A stretch of DNA of 12,497 nucleotides from MHLP01 sp043736515 (GCA_043736515.1 JAYTCK010000015.1:1-12497); one strand, 5' to 3'; positions 1-7,785 are shown, counted from the stretch's first letter. Made by a program: numbers and translations. The notes: generated from the letters alone by a model not told the origin.

Positions 1-375
1 AGGATGTAGTTCGTCCCACTCATGACCCTTTTTTGCCTCATCCCTGATCTGTCCTAACGTTTTCATGTACGTATCAAACACCGGTCGCATTTCATCAAGG
101 AAATGTATCGAGACGACGCCGCGTATTAGCCTCTGCCCTTCTTCAAGCTTATTAAATTGCGCAAGGAGCGTCTTGGCTTTTACATTTTTTCCGTCGTGGG
201 TGATGGCGGGTATTAGTGTAAACTTCCCATCATGTTCTTTTGCATATGCCTCAAGAAAGCAGAGGATGTGCACAAGATATTCCGCATCATTTTCTTCATA
301 CAGCATTTCCAAGCCGATATGAAGAGTTTTGTTGACATTTACATGTCGACTCTTAAATATCGGTTTGAAACGCAT
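1..375 (-). CDS. Unrecognised protein, N-terminal part only (gene runs off the left edge)
   Basis: An open frame on the minus strand begins with ATG at 375 and stays open for 125 codons to the window edge, so the stop codon lies outside. A good Shine-Dalgarno GGAGG (380-384) sits four bases before the ATG, which fixes the start. The protein begins MRFKPIFKSRHVNVNKTLHI and is soluble-looking, with charged helical stretches such as LLAQFNKLEEGQRLIRG and no membrane segment or signal peptide. I do not recognise a family. It lies 79 bases downstream of thrS on the same strand with no hairpin terminator between them, so cotranscription with thrS is plausible. The strong Shine-Dalgarno contrasts with thrS, which has none. 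Confidence 0.72.
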   Translation of the reverse strand, partial: MRFKPIFKSRHVNVNKTLHIGLEMLYEENDAEYLVHILCFLEAYAKEHDGKFTLIPAITHDGKNVKAKTLLAQFNKLEEGQRLIRGVVSIHFLDEMRPVFDTYMKTLGQIRDEAKKGHEWDELHP

Positions 376-454
376 GGTGCCTCCACAACAATACTTCCTT
401 TCTTAGTATGTAGGATGAATGAGAAACACGCCAGCACGTATTCTGTGTTGATAT

Positions 455-2209
455 TTAGGCCTTTTCGGTGATTTCCTTTTGAAGGAGGGCGAGGAGTTCG
501 CTCGTATTCAATTGCCCTATTTTTCCTTCTCGCCCTTCAAGGGTAACTTTTTTGTCCGCAACCTCCTGATCACCGATCACGAGTGTGTAGGGGATCTTTG
601 CCACCTTTACGCTGCGGATCTTTTTGCCGAGCGATTCGCTTTCGAGATGGAGTTCTGTGCGGATACTCGCCGTCTTGAGTGCCGTATCAACTTCTTTTGC
701 GAATGCATGGTGTGCATCGCTGATGGGAAGGATCGCAACTTGTAGAGGGGCGAGCCAGAGAGGGAAGTTACCTGCATAGTGCTCAATCAAAAATGCCATA
801 ACGCGCTCAACAGCACCGATGGACGAACGATGAACGACTATCGGACGCTTTTCTTTGCCGTCACTGTCGTTGTAGGTGAGATTGAAGCGGTCTGGCATAC
901 AAAAATCATATTGTACGGTGAAGGCGGTATTTTCTTTACCTTTGACATCGCGCATTTGAATGTCGATTTTCGGTCCGTAGAATGCAGCTTCTTGCGGAGC
1001 TTCGACAAAGGTACAGCCTCGCGCATTCAAAAGTTTGCGGAGAGCATTTTCCGCCTCATCCCACGCCGCATCGTTCTTGTAGTATTTTTTGTCGTCCGAT
1101 CGATCTCCGAGCGAAAGGCGATACGAATAATTCTTGCCCATAGCCAGTCCGAAGATGCCCGAAATGTGCTCAATAAGATCGAGTGCTTTACCGACTTCAT
1201 CAATTGCCTGGTCTTTCCCCGCACAGATAATGTGCGCATCGGCGAGACAAAAACTACGTACACGGACGAGGCCGGAGAGTTCGCCCGAAGCTTCGTAGCG
1301 GTAGAGCTGTGCGAGCTCGGCGATGCGCATCGGGAGTTCTTTGTAGCTTCGCGGTGAGTCAGCATAAATTTGAAAATGATGCGGGCAGGTCATCGGGCGG
1401 AGCATGAACTCATCCTCATCGATTTTAATCGGAGCGTACATCGAGTCTTTGTAGTATGGATAGTGCCCCGACGTTTTGAAGAGATCGATTTTTGCGATAT
1501 CGGGTGTGTAAACATGTTGGTAGCCCCACGCAAGTTCAGTGTCCGTGATAAAGCGCTCGAGAATGCGCCGTACCGTCGCGCCTTTGGGAAGCCAGAGCGG
1601 GAGTCCGGAGCCGACGAGTGGCGAGAAGGTGAAGAGTCCGAGTTCTTTGCCGATCTTGCGGTGATCACGCTTCTTTGCTTCCTCAAGCATCGCCTCGTAT
1701 TCATTGAGTTCAGCTTTTGTTTCAAATGCATAACCATAGATGCGTGTGAGCATAGGATTCTTTTCATTACCCCGCCAGTAGGCTCCCGCAATGCGGGTGA
1801 GAGTGAACGCATCAGCAGCGATCTCACTCGTATTTGCACAGTGTCCGCCTTTGCAAAGATCAGTAAAGCTGCCCACAGTATATGCAGTAAGGGTTTTGCC
1901 TTCCACCGCGTACTCCTTCAATAGCTCAAGCTTAAATGGTTGCCCTGTAAAGAGTTTTTCGCCCTCTGCCTTACTGATCTCGCGCCCCTCCATGGGAAGC
2001 TTTTGATTCACCAGTTTGCGCATCATCTTTTCGAAACCCTTTAAGTCTTCGGGTGATGGGCTTTTGGTAAACTGAAAGTCATAGTAGAAGCCGTCTTCGG
2101 TCACGGGTCCGATACCAAGCATGACGCCGGTGTCGAATTCCTTCGCCGCGATAGCCAAAAGGTGTGCGAGGGTATGACGAATATTGTGAAGGGTGTCGGA
2201 GTTTTCCAT
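455..2209 (-). CDS. thrS: Threonyl-tRNA synthetase lacking the TGS domain
   Basis: Class II synthetase that attaches threonine to tRNA-Thr in the cytoplasm. From the chosen ATG it is 584 residues. It starts directly in the editing domain (HTLAH at 12-16 and C119/H123 in DLCKGGHC form the expected editing pocket). The catalytic core follows, with zinc ligands C275 (RPMTCPHH), H326 (DAHII) and H460 (VVHRS), motif 2 (YRYEASGELSGL), TVQYDF and the motif 3 GxxxR (GAVER). An anticodon-binding domain from about residue 485 (WLAPLQVAILPISD) completes it. The family is usually about 640 residues, with an N-terminal TGS domain that is absent here. An in-frame ATG at 2218 would add three residues but overlaps the likely -10 box, so 2209 is preferred. 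There is no Shine-Dalgarno. Oddity: the usual FTQDDAH motif reads FCLADAH. Confidence 0.96.
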   Translation of the reverse strand: MENSDTLHNIRHTLAHLLAIAAKEFDTGVMLGIGPVTEDGFYYDFQFTKSPSPEDLKGFEKMMRKLVNQKLPMEGREISKAEGEKLFTGQPFKLELLKEYAVEGKTLTAYTVGSFTDLCKGGHCANTSEIAADAFTLTRIAGAYWRGNEKNPMLTRIYGYAFETKAELNEYEAMLEEAKKRDHRKIGKELGLFTFSPLVGSGLPLWLPKGATVRRILERFITDTELAWGYQHVYTPDIAKIDLFKTSGHYPYYKDSMYAPIKIDEDEFMLRPMTCPHHFQIYADSPRSYKELPMRIAELAQLYRYEASGELSGLVRVRSFCLADAHIICAGKDQAIDEVGKALDLIEHISGIFGLAMGKNYSYRLSLGDRSDDKKYYKNDAAWDEAENALRKLLNARGCTFVEAPQEAAFYGPKIDIQMRDVKGKENTAFTVQYDFCMPDRFNLTYNDSDGKEKRPIVVHRSSIGAVERVMAFLIEHYAGNFPLWLAPLQVAILPISDAHHAFAKEVDTALKTASIRTELHLESESLGKKIRSVKVAKIPYTLVIGDQEVADKKVTLEGREGKIGQLNTSELLALLQKEITEKA

Positions 2210-2216
2210 AAAAATC

Positions 2217-2244
2217 ATAATAGCATGGATATTCTGGCGGTAAA
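2217..2244 (-). promoter_or_regulatory. Predicted thrS promoter, leaderless start
   Basis: On the minus strand, TTTACC (2244-2239) is followed after 16 bases by TATTAT (2222-2217), preceded by TGC as in an extended -10. The last -10 base is seven bases before the ATG at 2209, so transcription should begin at or next to the start codon. The elements are seen in the sequence; the leaderless reading is inference. Confidence 0.6.
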
Positions 2245-2254
2245 AACGAATTCA

Positions 2255-2283
2255 TTGACGTACTTAAAGTAATATGGCATTAT
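2255..2283 (+). promoter_or_regulatory. Predicted promoter of the 2315 gene
   Basis: TTGACG (2255-2260), a 17-base spacer and CATTAT (2278-2283) face right, divergent from the thrS promoter. The -10 overlaps the ATG at 2282, which argues that this ATG is not the translation start. The Shine-Dalgarno-led GTG at 2315 is the better start. Confidence 0.6.
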
Positions 2284-2314
2284 GCGGTTCGGATCAATTT
2301 TTAAGGAGAAAATC

Positions 2315-2701
2315 GTGATCAGCAAACAATGCTTGCCATCGTGCGAATGCAGTGAAGATGTGATCAAGACGAAACTCATGCAAATCCGTTTCGCGCGGAA
2401 TAAACTGCAGGAAGAAGCCGAGGAAAGGAGAGTGGCGTTTGTGAAGCGGAAGCAGCCGTTTAGACATCTCATCACACTGCTCCAGCTTCTGCCGCTCGCA
2501 GTTCTTGTTCTTGTGCACGAGACCATGCCGCATTTCGGAGAGATGTACCGCGAACCCCTTAGATACATGACACTTGTCTTGACCATCGCCTTCATATGCA
2601 TGGCGACATGGAAGCGGTCTATTGTCGACAACGCGTTTGAAAAACAGTACGCAGAGGACGCTGCAATTCTCGCACTACCGGATGACGACGAAGACGAATA
2701 A
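2315..2701 (+). CDS. Small two-helix membrane protein, unrecognised
   Basis: Translation most likely starts at GTG 2315, since AAGGAG (2303-2308) lies six bases upstream. The longer frame from ATG 2282 begins inside the predicted -10 box. The protein is 128 residues. It has a Cys-containing N-terminus (CLPSCEC at 6-12), a highly charged, probably helical stretch (about 17-48, KLQEEAEERR), a membrane segment at about 52-69, a short loop, a second membrane segment at about 83-99, and an acidic tail ending DDDEDE. Both ends are probably on the same side of the membrane. I recognise no family. It is monocistronic, with its own promoter and hairpin terminator, between divergent thrS and convergent dnaE. 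It resembles the 6180 gene in plan (charged N-terminus plus two helices), but I see no sequence similarity. Confidence 0.82.
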   Translation: MISKQCLPSCECSEDVIKTKLMQIRFARNKLQEEAEERRVAFVKRKQPFRHLITLLQLLPLAVLVLVHETMPHFGEMYREPLRYMTLVLTIAFICMATWKRSIVDNAFEKQYAEDAAILALPDDDEDE

Positions 2702-2710
2702 TCTCACACA

Positions 2711-2735
2711 AAGGCACGCATATGTGCCTTTTTTT
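2711..2735 (+). terminator. Intrinsic terminator after the 2315 gene
   Basis: AAGGCAC (2711-2717), loop GCATAT and GTGCCTT (2724-2730) form a seven-pair stem followed by a T run to 2735. It starts ten bases after the stop codon. The reverse strand has only a weak T tract (TTTGTGT), so it may terminate dnaE transcripts less well. Confidence 0.88.
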
Positions 2736-2807
2736 ATGCACAGCAGAGACCGTCTTGGTTTTCTCGATCAGTCCAGCTCTCTCCCATATTAAGCTGTCGC
2801 CTTGATA

Positions 2808-5800
2808 TTAAAGTGCTTTGACTTTCTCGGCGATGATTGAAGGGGAGTCGTTGCGGCGAGAGAAGCGGCCTTTGATGGCAACAAGTTTGTCAGGACCGAG
2901 CATATCTTTGCATTCGGCGAGTGTGCGAGGAAAAATAACCACTTCGATAGAACCGGTGAAGTCCGCCACTTTGATAAACGCCATGTGTTCATTCTTTTTT
3001 GTGATGACCACTTTGTGCTCCTCGATGATACCGGCAATAACCGTGCTCACTCCCTCATGGCTTTCTTCTCCGAGTTGCTTGATATTGACTCCACTTTTCT
3101 CCATCTTCTCACGGTGCTTATCGAGTGGGTGCCCAGAAATATACAGGCCCAACAGTTCCTTTTCCCAGCGCAATTTGTCCTCGGGTGAAATTTCCGGTGC
3201 GGGACGCATGCGGAGTGTCGGAAGAGCAACGTTCGCAATAACAGAAAAAAGCGAGACCTGTGAACTTTCTTTCTCACGAGCGTGTAGCTTGTGATACTCA
3301 AGTGCGTCGTCAACGTTATGGAGAAGCGATCCGCGATCAATTCCCAGCGTATCGAAAGCGCCCGCACGGATGAGCGACTCGAGAGACTTCTTGTTGAGAT
3401 CTTTATGAGTTACACGCTCGAGGAAATTACTAAACGTAGTGAAGTCACCGGCAGTGGTGCGTTCAAGAATGATGGCATCGGAAATCGCTTCGCCCAAATT
3501 TTTGATGGTATACAAACCAAATCTGATTTTATCCGGCTTTTCGTCCTCTCCTTTATTGACCGTGAAGTCGGCAACGCTCGCATTAATGTCAGGCGGCAAT
3601 ACAGGGATCTTCATACGTTTGCACTCCGTGATGATAATAGAGATTTTATCAGTATCGCCCGATTCTGCAGAAAGCACCGCGCACATGTACTCGGCAGGAA
3701 AGTTCGCTTTCATATACGCCGTCTGGTAGGCGACACGTCCGTAGCATGCGGCGTGCGCTTTATTGAAACCATATCCTTGGAACGGCTCGAAGAGCGCCCA
3801 GATGGCCTCCGCCTCTCCCGCCGTCATCCCCGAATGTTTCTGGCACCCCTCAACGAAAATGACATGTTGCTTTGCCATCTCCGCAGGGATCTTTTTACCT
3901 ACGGCCTTACGAAACTTGTCGACAGTTTCCCAGTTGTATCCGGCGAGCTCAAGCGCGGTGTAGAGAAGATCGTCCTGATACACGAGCACACCAAATGATT
4001 TTGCGAGAAATTTTTCCGCCTTGGGATGAAAATACTGAATAGGCTTCCTTCCTTGCTTGCGCGCTATATACTCCGGAATATTGAGCATCGGCCCCGGTCG
4101 GTAGAGTGCCACCATGGCGTTGATATCATGCACGGTTGTCGGATGAAGCTCCATTAGGTGCTTTGTCATGCCCGAGCCGTTGAGTTGAAACAATCCTTCA
4201 GTCTCACCACGTGCGAGCATCCGAAATGTCTGTTTGTCATTGAACGGAATTTTTTCGATCAGAATTTCAATATTCCGATGCTCTTTGACGAGGCGCACTG
4301 CATCTCCCAGGATCGCAAGATTTCTGATACCGAGGAAATCGAGTTTGGTGAGGCCAACGCCGTCTTCACCCACCGTATACATATCGTATTGCGTGATGAG
4401 CTTACCGCCTTTGGGGTCGAACTGTGTCGGCACGTATTCAACAAGCGGCCGTGGAGCAATGACGACACCCGCAGCGTGTACCGAGACATGTCGCACAGTG
4501 CCCTCAAGCTTGCGCGCAATGTCGAGGATCTCCCGCGCTTCGGTATCCGTGTCATACGCTTTTTTGAGATCAGGCTCGAGCTCCATCGCATGGTCGATCG
4601 TCATGGGGAATCCCTGTGAACCCATAGGGATCATTTTGGAAATACGATCGCCAACATCATAGGGTTTGCCGAGCGCACGCGCGACATCCCGCACCGCACC
4701 GCGCGCCATCATCGTACCGAAGGTGCCTATCTGCGCGACCTTGTCCGCTCCGTACTTACGCTTGGCATATTCTATTACTTCTTCGCGACGATTATCTGCG
4801 AAGTCCATATCGATATCGGGGGCAGATGGGCGAAATGGGTTAAGAAAGCGCTCAAACGGAAGCTGAAACTCAATAGGATTCACATTGGTAATTCCCGAGA
4901 GATACGCAACGAGTGACCCTGCAGCCGAGCCACGTACTGTATTATAGATGTCCGACTCTCGGGCAAAGCGAAGCAGATCGGCAACGACGAGAAAGTAAGG
5001 CGAATAGTTTTTATTACGGATGACTTCAAGCTCATAGAGGAGACGTTCTTCGACAGCGGGATCACTATCTAGTCCACGTTCAATAATGCCGACGCGCGTC
5101 AGCTCTTCAAGCATCTGATCGGCAGTCTTGCCGGGCGTGAGCGCAAAGTCAGGAAAAATAAATTTTCCGAGCGTGAGTTCGACATCACAGCGATCAGCAA
5201 TCTTTTTTGTATTCGCAACCGCATCGGGCACATCTCGGAAGAGATCGCGCGCTTCTTCACTCGAAATAAAATGATACCGCCCGTTTCCCTGAAAGATTCC
5301 GGCCTCACCGACGTCAGATCCTGTCGAGACAGCGATCAGTGTGGCGTGCGCGCGCGCATGTTCGTGGGTAGGGTAGTGAGAGTCCTGTGTTGCCACGAGT
5401 GGCACCCCAGTTTTTTTTGAGAGCATGATGAGCGCGTCCTTCCATTCTGTAAATCCCTCGACATCTTCATGCCACATGATCTCAAGGAAATAATTATCTT
5501 TGCCGAATATTTCGAGATGTTCACGAATAATTTCCTCAGCGCGCTCCATGTCGCGCGAGCGCAGGATGGCGCGGCCAAGCTCTCCCGCTGGACAGCCCGA
5601 AAGAGCGATAAGACCCGAGCTGTGCTCGCGGAGCAAGTTCTTATCTACACGAGGCTTGTAGTAGTAGCCCTCGAGATGTGCAGCAGTGACAAGCTTTATC
5701 AGGTTCTTGTACCCATCCATGTTCTCGGCCAAGAGCGTGAGATGGAAGCGCTTATTATCAATACCGGATTCTTTATCAAAGCGTGTGCGATTGGCGACGT

Positions 5801-6041
5801 ACGCTTCAACCCCGATGATCGGCTTGATCCCTTCTTTTTTGCAGGCCTGATAGAAGTCGATCGCTCCGTACATCGCACCGTGGTCCGTAATGGCGATCGC
5901 CGACATGCCGAATTCCTTTGCGTGCTTGACCAGTTCATGCGGCTTGGAGAGCCCGTCGAGGAGTGAGTAGTGCGAGTGAGTGTGGAGGTGGATGAACTCA
6001 CTCTCTTTTTCTGATTTTTTTTGGGTGGAGGACTCGCTCAT
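2808..6041 (-). CDS. dnaE: DNA polymerase III subunit alpha, with apparently intact PHP domain
   Basis: Catalytic subunit of the replicative DNA polymerase, 1077 residues from the chosen ATG. An N-terminal PHP domain (about 16-235) keeps the metal-ligand motifs HLHTH (18-22), TDHG (52-55), GVEAY, SGC (148-150) and QDSHY. The polymerase core carries VRGSAAGSL (369-377), the catalytic aspartates D409 and D411 in PDIDMDF, and D568 in KLDFLG. A helix-hairpin-helix region (about 885-900) and a likely clamp-binding QVSLF (928-932) follow, and an OB fold (about 997-1075) ends the protein. It lacks the C-terminal domain that follows the OB fold in E. coli DnaE (1160 residues). The ATG at 6101 would add 20 residues but lies upstream of a TATAAT box, so 6041 is preferred. 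There is no Shine-Dalgarno. No intein is visible. Confidence 0.97.
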   Translation of the reverse strand: MSESSTQKKSEKESEFIHLHTHSHYSLLDGLSKPHELVKHAKEFGMSAIAITDHGAMYGAIDFYQACKKEGIKPIIGVEAYVANRTRFDKESGIDNKRFHLTLLAENMDGYKNLIKLVTAAHLEGYYYKPRVDKNLLREHSSGLIALSGCPAGELGRAILRSRDMERAEEIIREHLEIFGKDNYFLEIMWHEDVEGFTEWKDALIMLSKKTGVPLVATQDSHYPTHEHARAHATLIAVSTGSDVGEAGIFQGNGRYHFISSEEARDLFRDVPDAVANTKKIADRCDVELTLGKFIFPDFALTPGKTADQMLEELTRVGIIERGLDSDPAVEERLLYELEVIRNKNYSPYFLVVADLLRFARESDIYNTVRGSAAGSLVAYLSGITNVNPIEFQLPFERFLNPFRPSAPDIDMDFADNRREEVIEYAKRKYGADKVAQIGTFGTMMARGAVRDVARALGKPYDVGDRISKMIPMGSQGFPMTIDHAMELEPDLKKAYDTDTEAREILDIARKLEGTVRHVSVHAAGVVIAPRPLVEYVPTQFDPKGGKLITQYDMYTVGEDGVGLTKLDFLGIRNLAILGDAVRLVKEHRNIEILIEKIPFNDKQTFRMLARGETEGLFQLNGSGMTKHLMELHPTTVHDINAMVALYRPGPMLNIPEYIARKQGRKPIQYFHPKAEKFLAKSFGVLVYQDDLLYTALELAGYNWETVDKFRKAVGKKIPAEMAKQHVIFVEGCQKHSGMTAGEAEAIWALFEPFQGYGFNKAHAACYGRVAYQTAYMKANFPAEYMCAVLSAESGDTDKISIIITECKRMKIPVLPPDINASVADFTVNKGEDEKPDKIRFGLYTIKNLGEAISDAIILERTTAGDFTTFSNFLERVTHKDLNKKSLESLIRAGAFDTLGIDRGSLLHNVDDALEYHKLHAREKESSQVSLFSVIANVALPTLRMRPAPEISPEDKLRWEKELLGLYISGHPLDKHREKMEKSGVNIKQLGEESHEGVSTVIAGIIEEHKVVITKKNEHMAFIKVADFTGSIEVVIFPRTLAECKDMLGPDKLVAIKGRFSRRNDSPSIIAEKVKAL

Positions 6042-6047
6042 GTGCGC

Positions 6048-6056
6048 ATTATAGCA
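6048..6056 (-). promoter_or_regulatory. Extended -10 of dnaE, leaderless start
   Basis: Reading the minus strand, TGC plus a perfect TATAAT (6053-6048) ends six bases before the dnaE ATG at 6041. The expected transcription start is therefore the A of the ATG or its neighbour. No convincing -35 is present, as is usual for extended -10 promoters. Confidence 0.7.
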
Positions 6057-6149
6057 GTCAACGATAGTATTTTTCTGTGGATTGTGTGCCCCACATCGCA
6101 TACCTCACTTTGTGAAGAGGGCTTGTGCAAAGCCTGGCCACTGCTACCA

Positions 6150-6155
6150 TATAAT
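6150..6155 (+). promoter_or_regulatory. -10 box of the 6180 gene
   Basis: A perfect TATAAT lies 24 bases before the start codon, leaving room for a short leader that holds the Shine-Dalgarno. No standard -35 is found at 16-18 bases. A small inverted repeat GGCTT-N5-AAGCC (6120-6134) and the palindrome TGGCCA (6135-6140) occupy the -35 area and could be an operator, which is speculative. Confidence 0.55.
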
Positions 6156-6179
6156 AAGATACATTTTGAGGAGTTGGCG

Positions 6180-6617
6180 ATGCAATTGCAGCGTCTGTAT
6201 TCCTGGCTGGTACACGCATCAGAAGCAATATGGAAATTCATCAAGCGTCAATATGAACCCGTAGTACGTGTGGGAAATTTGGACCGAGTTCTCAAAAAAG
6301 GGGACAAAGACAGAGATGAAGAGCGGCTCCTCAATCTGAACAAGACATGGCGCGAAATGCTCCGCGATGACCCATGGCGGAAAAAGCTCATGACGCACGT
6401 ACAACTCTTACTTTGGGCTACGGGAATATTTTTTCTTATGTTTTGGTTTAGCGGAATTTACCTATCCGCTCGGCATCCCATTTCTGGCTATATTGCAGCA
6501 GGAGTTGCCGCAACTATTCCATACTGGTGCTGGGTAGGCAATTGGCACCGCAAGATCGAAGAAAAAGTCTGGGGCACCTTCATCAAACGATTCGGAAAAC
6601 ATTTTCATAAAAGATAG
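6180..6617 (+). CDS. Small two-helix membrane protein, unrecognised
   Basis: The start is ATG 6180, with GAGGAG (6168-6173) six bases upstream. A longer frame from a TTG at 6021 would run through the dnaE start and both promoters and is rejected. The protein has 145 residues. Its N-terminal cytosolic part of about 70 residues is rich in charge (VLKKGDKDRDEERLLNLNK), followed by membrane segments at about 73-95 (LLLWATGIFFLMFWFSGIYL) and 100-121 (ISGYIAAGVAATIPYWCWVG), and a basic tail ending FIKRFGKHFHKR. The basic residues flanking the helices suggest both ends are cytoplasmic. No family is recognised. The gene is divergent from dnaE and is followed by its own terminator. Confidence 0.85.
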   Translation: MQLQRLYSWLVHASEAIWKFIKRQYEPVVRVGNLDRVLKKGDKDRDEERLLNLNKTWREMLRDDPWRKKLMTHVQLLLWATGIFFLMFWFSGIYLSARHPISGYIAAGVAATIPYWCWVGNWHRKIEEKVWGTFIKRFGKHFHKR

Positions 6618-6623
6618 CTCATA

Positions 6624-6647
6624 AATGCCTGACCAGAGGCATTTTTT
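6624..6647 (+). terminator. Intrinsic terminator after the 6180 gene
   Basis: AATGCCT (6624-6630), loop GACCAG and AGGCATT (6637-6643) form a seven-pair stem with a T run to 6647, seven bases after the stop codon. Confidence 0.88.
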
Positions 6648-6666
6648 GTCTCATGAATACTGATAC

Positions 6667-6695
6667 TTGACTCATATGTTAAAGTATGCTATTTT
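6667..6695 (+). promoter_or_regulatory. Promoter of the SPFH gene
   Basis: TTGACT (6667-6672), a 17-base spacer ending in TGC, then TATTTT (6690-6695). This is a near-consensus -35 with an extended -10 and predicts a leader of about 78 bases before the ATG at 6780. Confidence 0.7.
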
Positions 6696-6730
6696 AAATT
6701 CGGAAACATCTACAAAGGTAGACCCTCATA

Positions 6731-6748
6731 TCGCAAGAGTTTTTGCGA
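6731..6748 (+). other. Stem-loop in the SPFH-gene leader
   Basis: TCGCAA (6731-6736), loop GAGTTT and TTGCGA (6743-6748) form a perfect six-pair hairpin in the predicted 5' leader, about 16 bases before the Shine-Dalgarno. No T run follows, so it is not a terminator. It could stabilise the message or be a control element. Confidence 0.45.
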
Positions 6749-6779
6749 GTGTTCTCTGATTTGAAAAGGAAACCTCATA

Positions 6780-7760
6780 ATGAGTTATATTACTGTAATG
6801 ATTTTTTTGGTTGCCGTGTCGGCTGCCCTTATCTATTTTGGGCGCCAGCGGCGGGCGAAGGCAGTTGCTCCGGAGCGGAGTTATGGGGAGGGTGCATTCG
6901 ATGGATTGATGAACCACCTCTCATCCGTCGGGATCGGTTTGTTGATCGTCGGCAGTCTGGTGATGACGATTCCCAGCTCACTCAATCAGATCAAAGCCGG
7001 TCATGTCGGCGTTGTGTATCAGTTTGGTGACATCGTCGGACAGATCGAGTCTGGGCTGCAGTTCGTTGCTCCGTGGCGCACTGTTCGTCAGGAGAGCGTG
7101 CAGACTGTCGGGCACCGGTTTCCGAAAATCAACGCTTTTTCTGTGGAAACTCAGGATGTCTTTGTCGTTGCAACCCTCAATCTGAGTGTCTCGCCCTCGC
7201 ACATTCAGAAGCTGTATCGCACCGTCGGTCCTAATTGGTACGCGATTCTCGTTGTTCCTCGCGTAAATCAGTTTTTTAAGGACGAGACGGTCAAATATAG
7301 CAGCGTGGCGGTTGCTCCAAACCGCGAAAAGATTCGTTACAACGTTACTGTGCGACTTGCTGATGCGCTCAAAAATGACTCGATCACCGTGAGCGACCTC
7401 CTCATCGACGACATCGACTTCGACCCGAAATTCAAGACGGCGATCGAAAACAAGCAGATCGCAAGCCAGAATGCATTGGCTGAAGAGCAAAAGATCCTTG
7501 GAGCGAGGCACATTGCCGCGCAAAAAGTCGAAGAAGCGAGAGGTGCCGGCGAAGCGATCTTGATCAAGGCAACCAAGCAGGCCGAAGCGAACATCAAGAT
7601 CGCTAACTCGATTTCGCCCAACCTGGTTCAGTACATGTCAGTTGAAAAGCTTTCGCCGAACATTCAAGTCATGATGATTCCCGCCGGTCAAGGCATGATC
7701 CTCAGCCCTGACTTTCTGGCGAAAAAGCCGGCTACTGCCACAACTCAGGACAAGCAGTAA
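6780..7760 (+). CDS. Membrane-anchored SPFH/Band 7 (prohibitin-like) protein
   Basis: SPFH proteins form large membrane-bound cages or microdomains and often modulate membrane proteases; the role of this one is not known. The protein is 326 residues. It has a hydrophobic N-terminal segment (about 3-20), a basic stretch GRQRRAK, a second membrane helix (about 46-66), then the SPFH domain starting at IKAGHVGVVYQFGDIVGQIESG (71-92) with LQFVAPW, and a helical, probably coiled-coil region at about 220-275 (LAEEQKILGARHIAAQKVEEARGAGEA). The tail MMIPAGQGMILSP resembles prohibitin-type C-termini. Two N-terminal helices place the SPFH domain and termini on one side if both span the membrane. The start ATG 6780 has AAAAGGA nine bases upstream. 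No NfeD-like or FtsH gene lies next to it, and it appears monocistronic with its own promoter and terminator. Confidence 0.9.
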   Translation: MSYITVMIFLVAVSAALIYFGRQRRAKAVAPERSYGEGAFDGLMNHLSSVGIGLLIVGSLVMTIPSSLNQIKAGHVGVVYQFGDIVGQIESGLQFVAPWRTVRQESVQTVGHRFPKINAFSVETQDVFVVATLNLSVSPSHIQKLYRTVGPNWYAILVVPRVNQFFKDETVKYSSVAVAPNREKIRYNVTVRLADALKNDSITVSDLLIDDIDFDPKFKTAIENKQIASQNALAEEQKILGARHIAAQKVEEARGAGEAILIKATKQAEANIKIANSISPNLVQYMSVEKLSPNIQVMMIPAGQGMILSPDFLAKKPATATTQDKQ

Positions 7761-7785
7761 CAGATTCGCACAGCGTGCGTAAAGG

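Noticed and set aside
779..1357. Plus-strand open frame of 192 residues inside thrS
   Set aside because: Antisense to conserved ThrRS core sequence, with no ribosome site and no recognisable product.
2282..2314. ATG start of the 2315 gene at 2282
   Set aside because: The ATG overlaps the predicted -10 box and lacks a Shine-Dalgarno, while GTG 2315 has AAGGAG at ideal spacing.
2215..2631. Minus-strand open frame of 138 residues upstream of thrS
   Set aside because: It lies antisense to the well-supported 2315 gene, spans the divergent promoters and has no family features, so it is a shadow frame and not the missing TGS domain.
3291..3998. Plus-strand open frame of 235 residues inside dnaE
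   Set aside because: Antisense shadow of the conserved DnaE coding region; low-stop antisense frames are common in genes of this base composition.
6042..6101. Twenty extra N-terminal residues of DnaE from the ATG at 6101
   Set aside because: The segment contains the TATAAT box and has no Shine-Dalgarno. DnaE sequence similarity begins only after 6041.
6021..6179. N-terminal extension of the 6180 protein from a TTG start (198 residues)
   Set aside because: It would overlap the dnaE start codon and run through both divergent promoter elements. GAGGAG six bases before ATG 6180 marks a better start.
6731..6748. Attenuator terminator in the SPFH leader
   Set aside because: The six-pair hairpin is not followed by a T run, so premature termination is not supported.
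6978..7523. Minus-strand open frame of 181 residues inside the SPFH gene
   Set aside because: Antisense to a clear SPFH domain, with no start signal.
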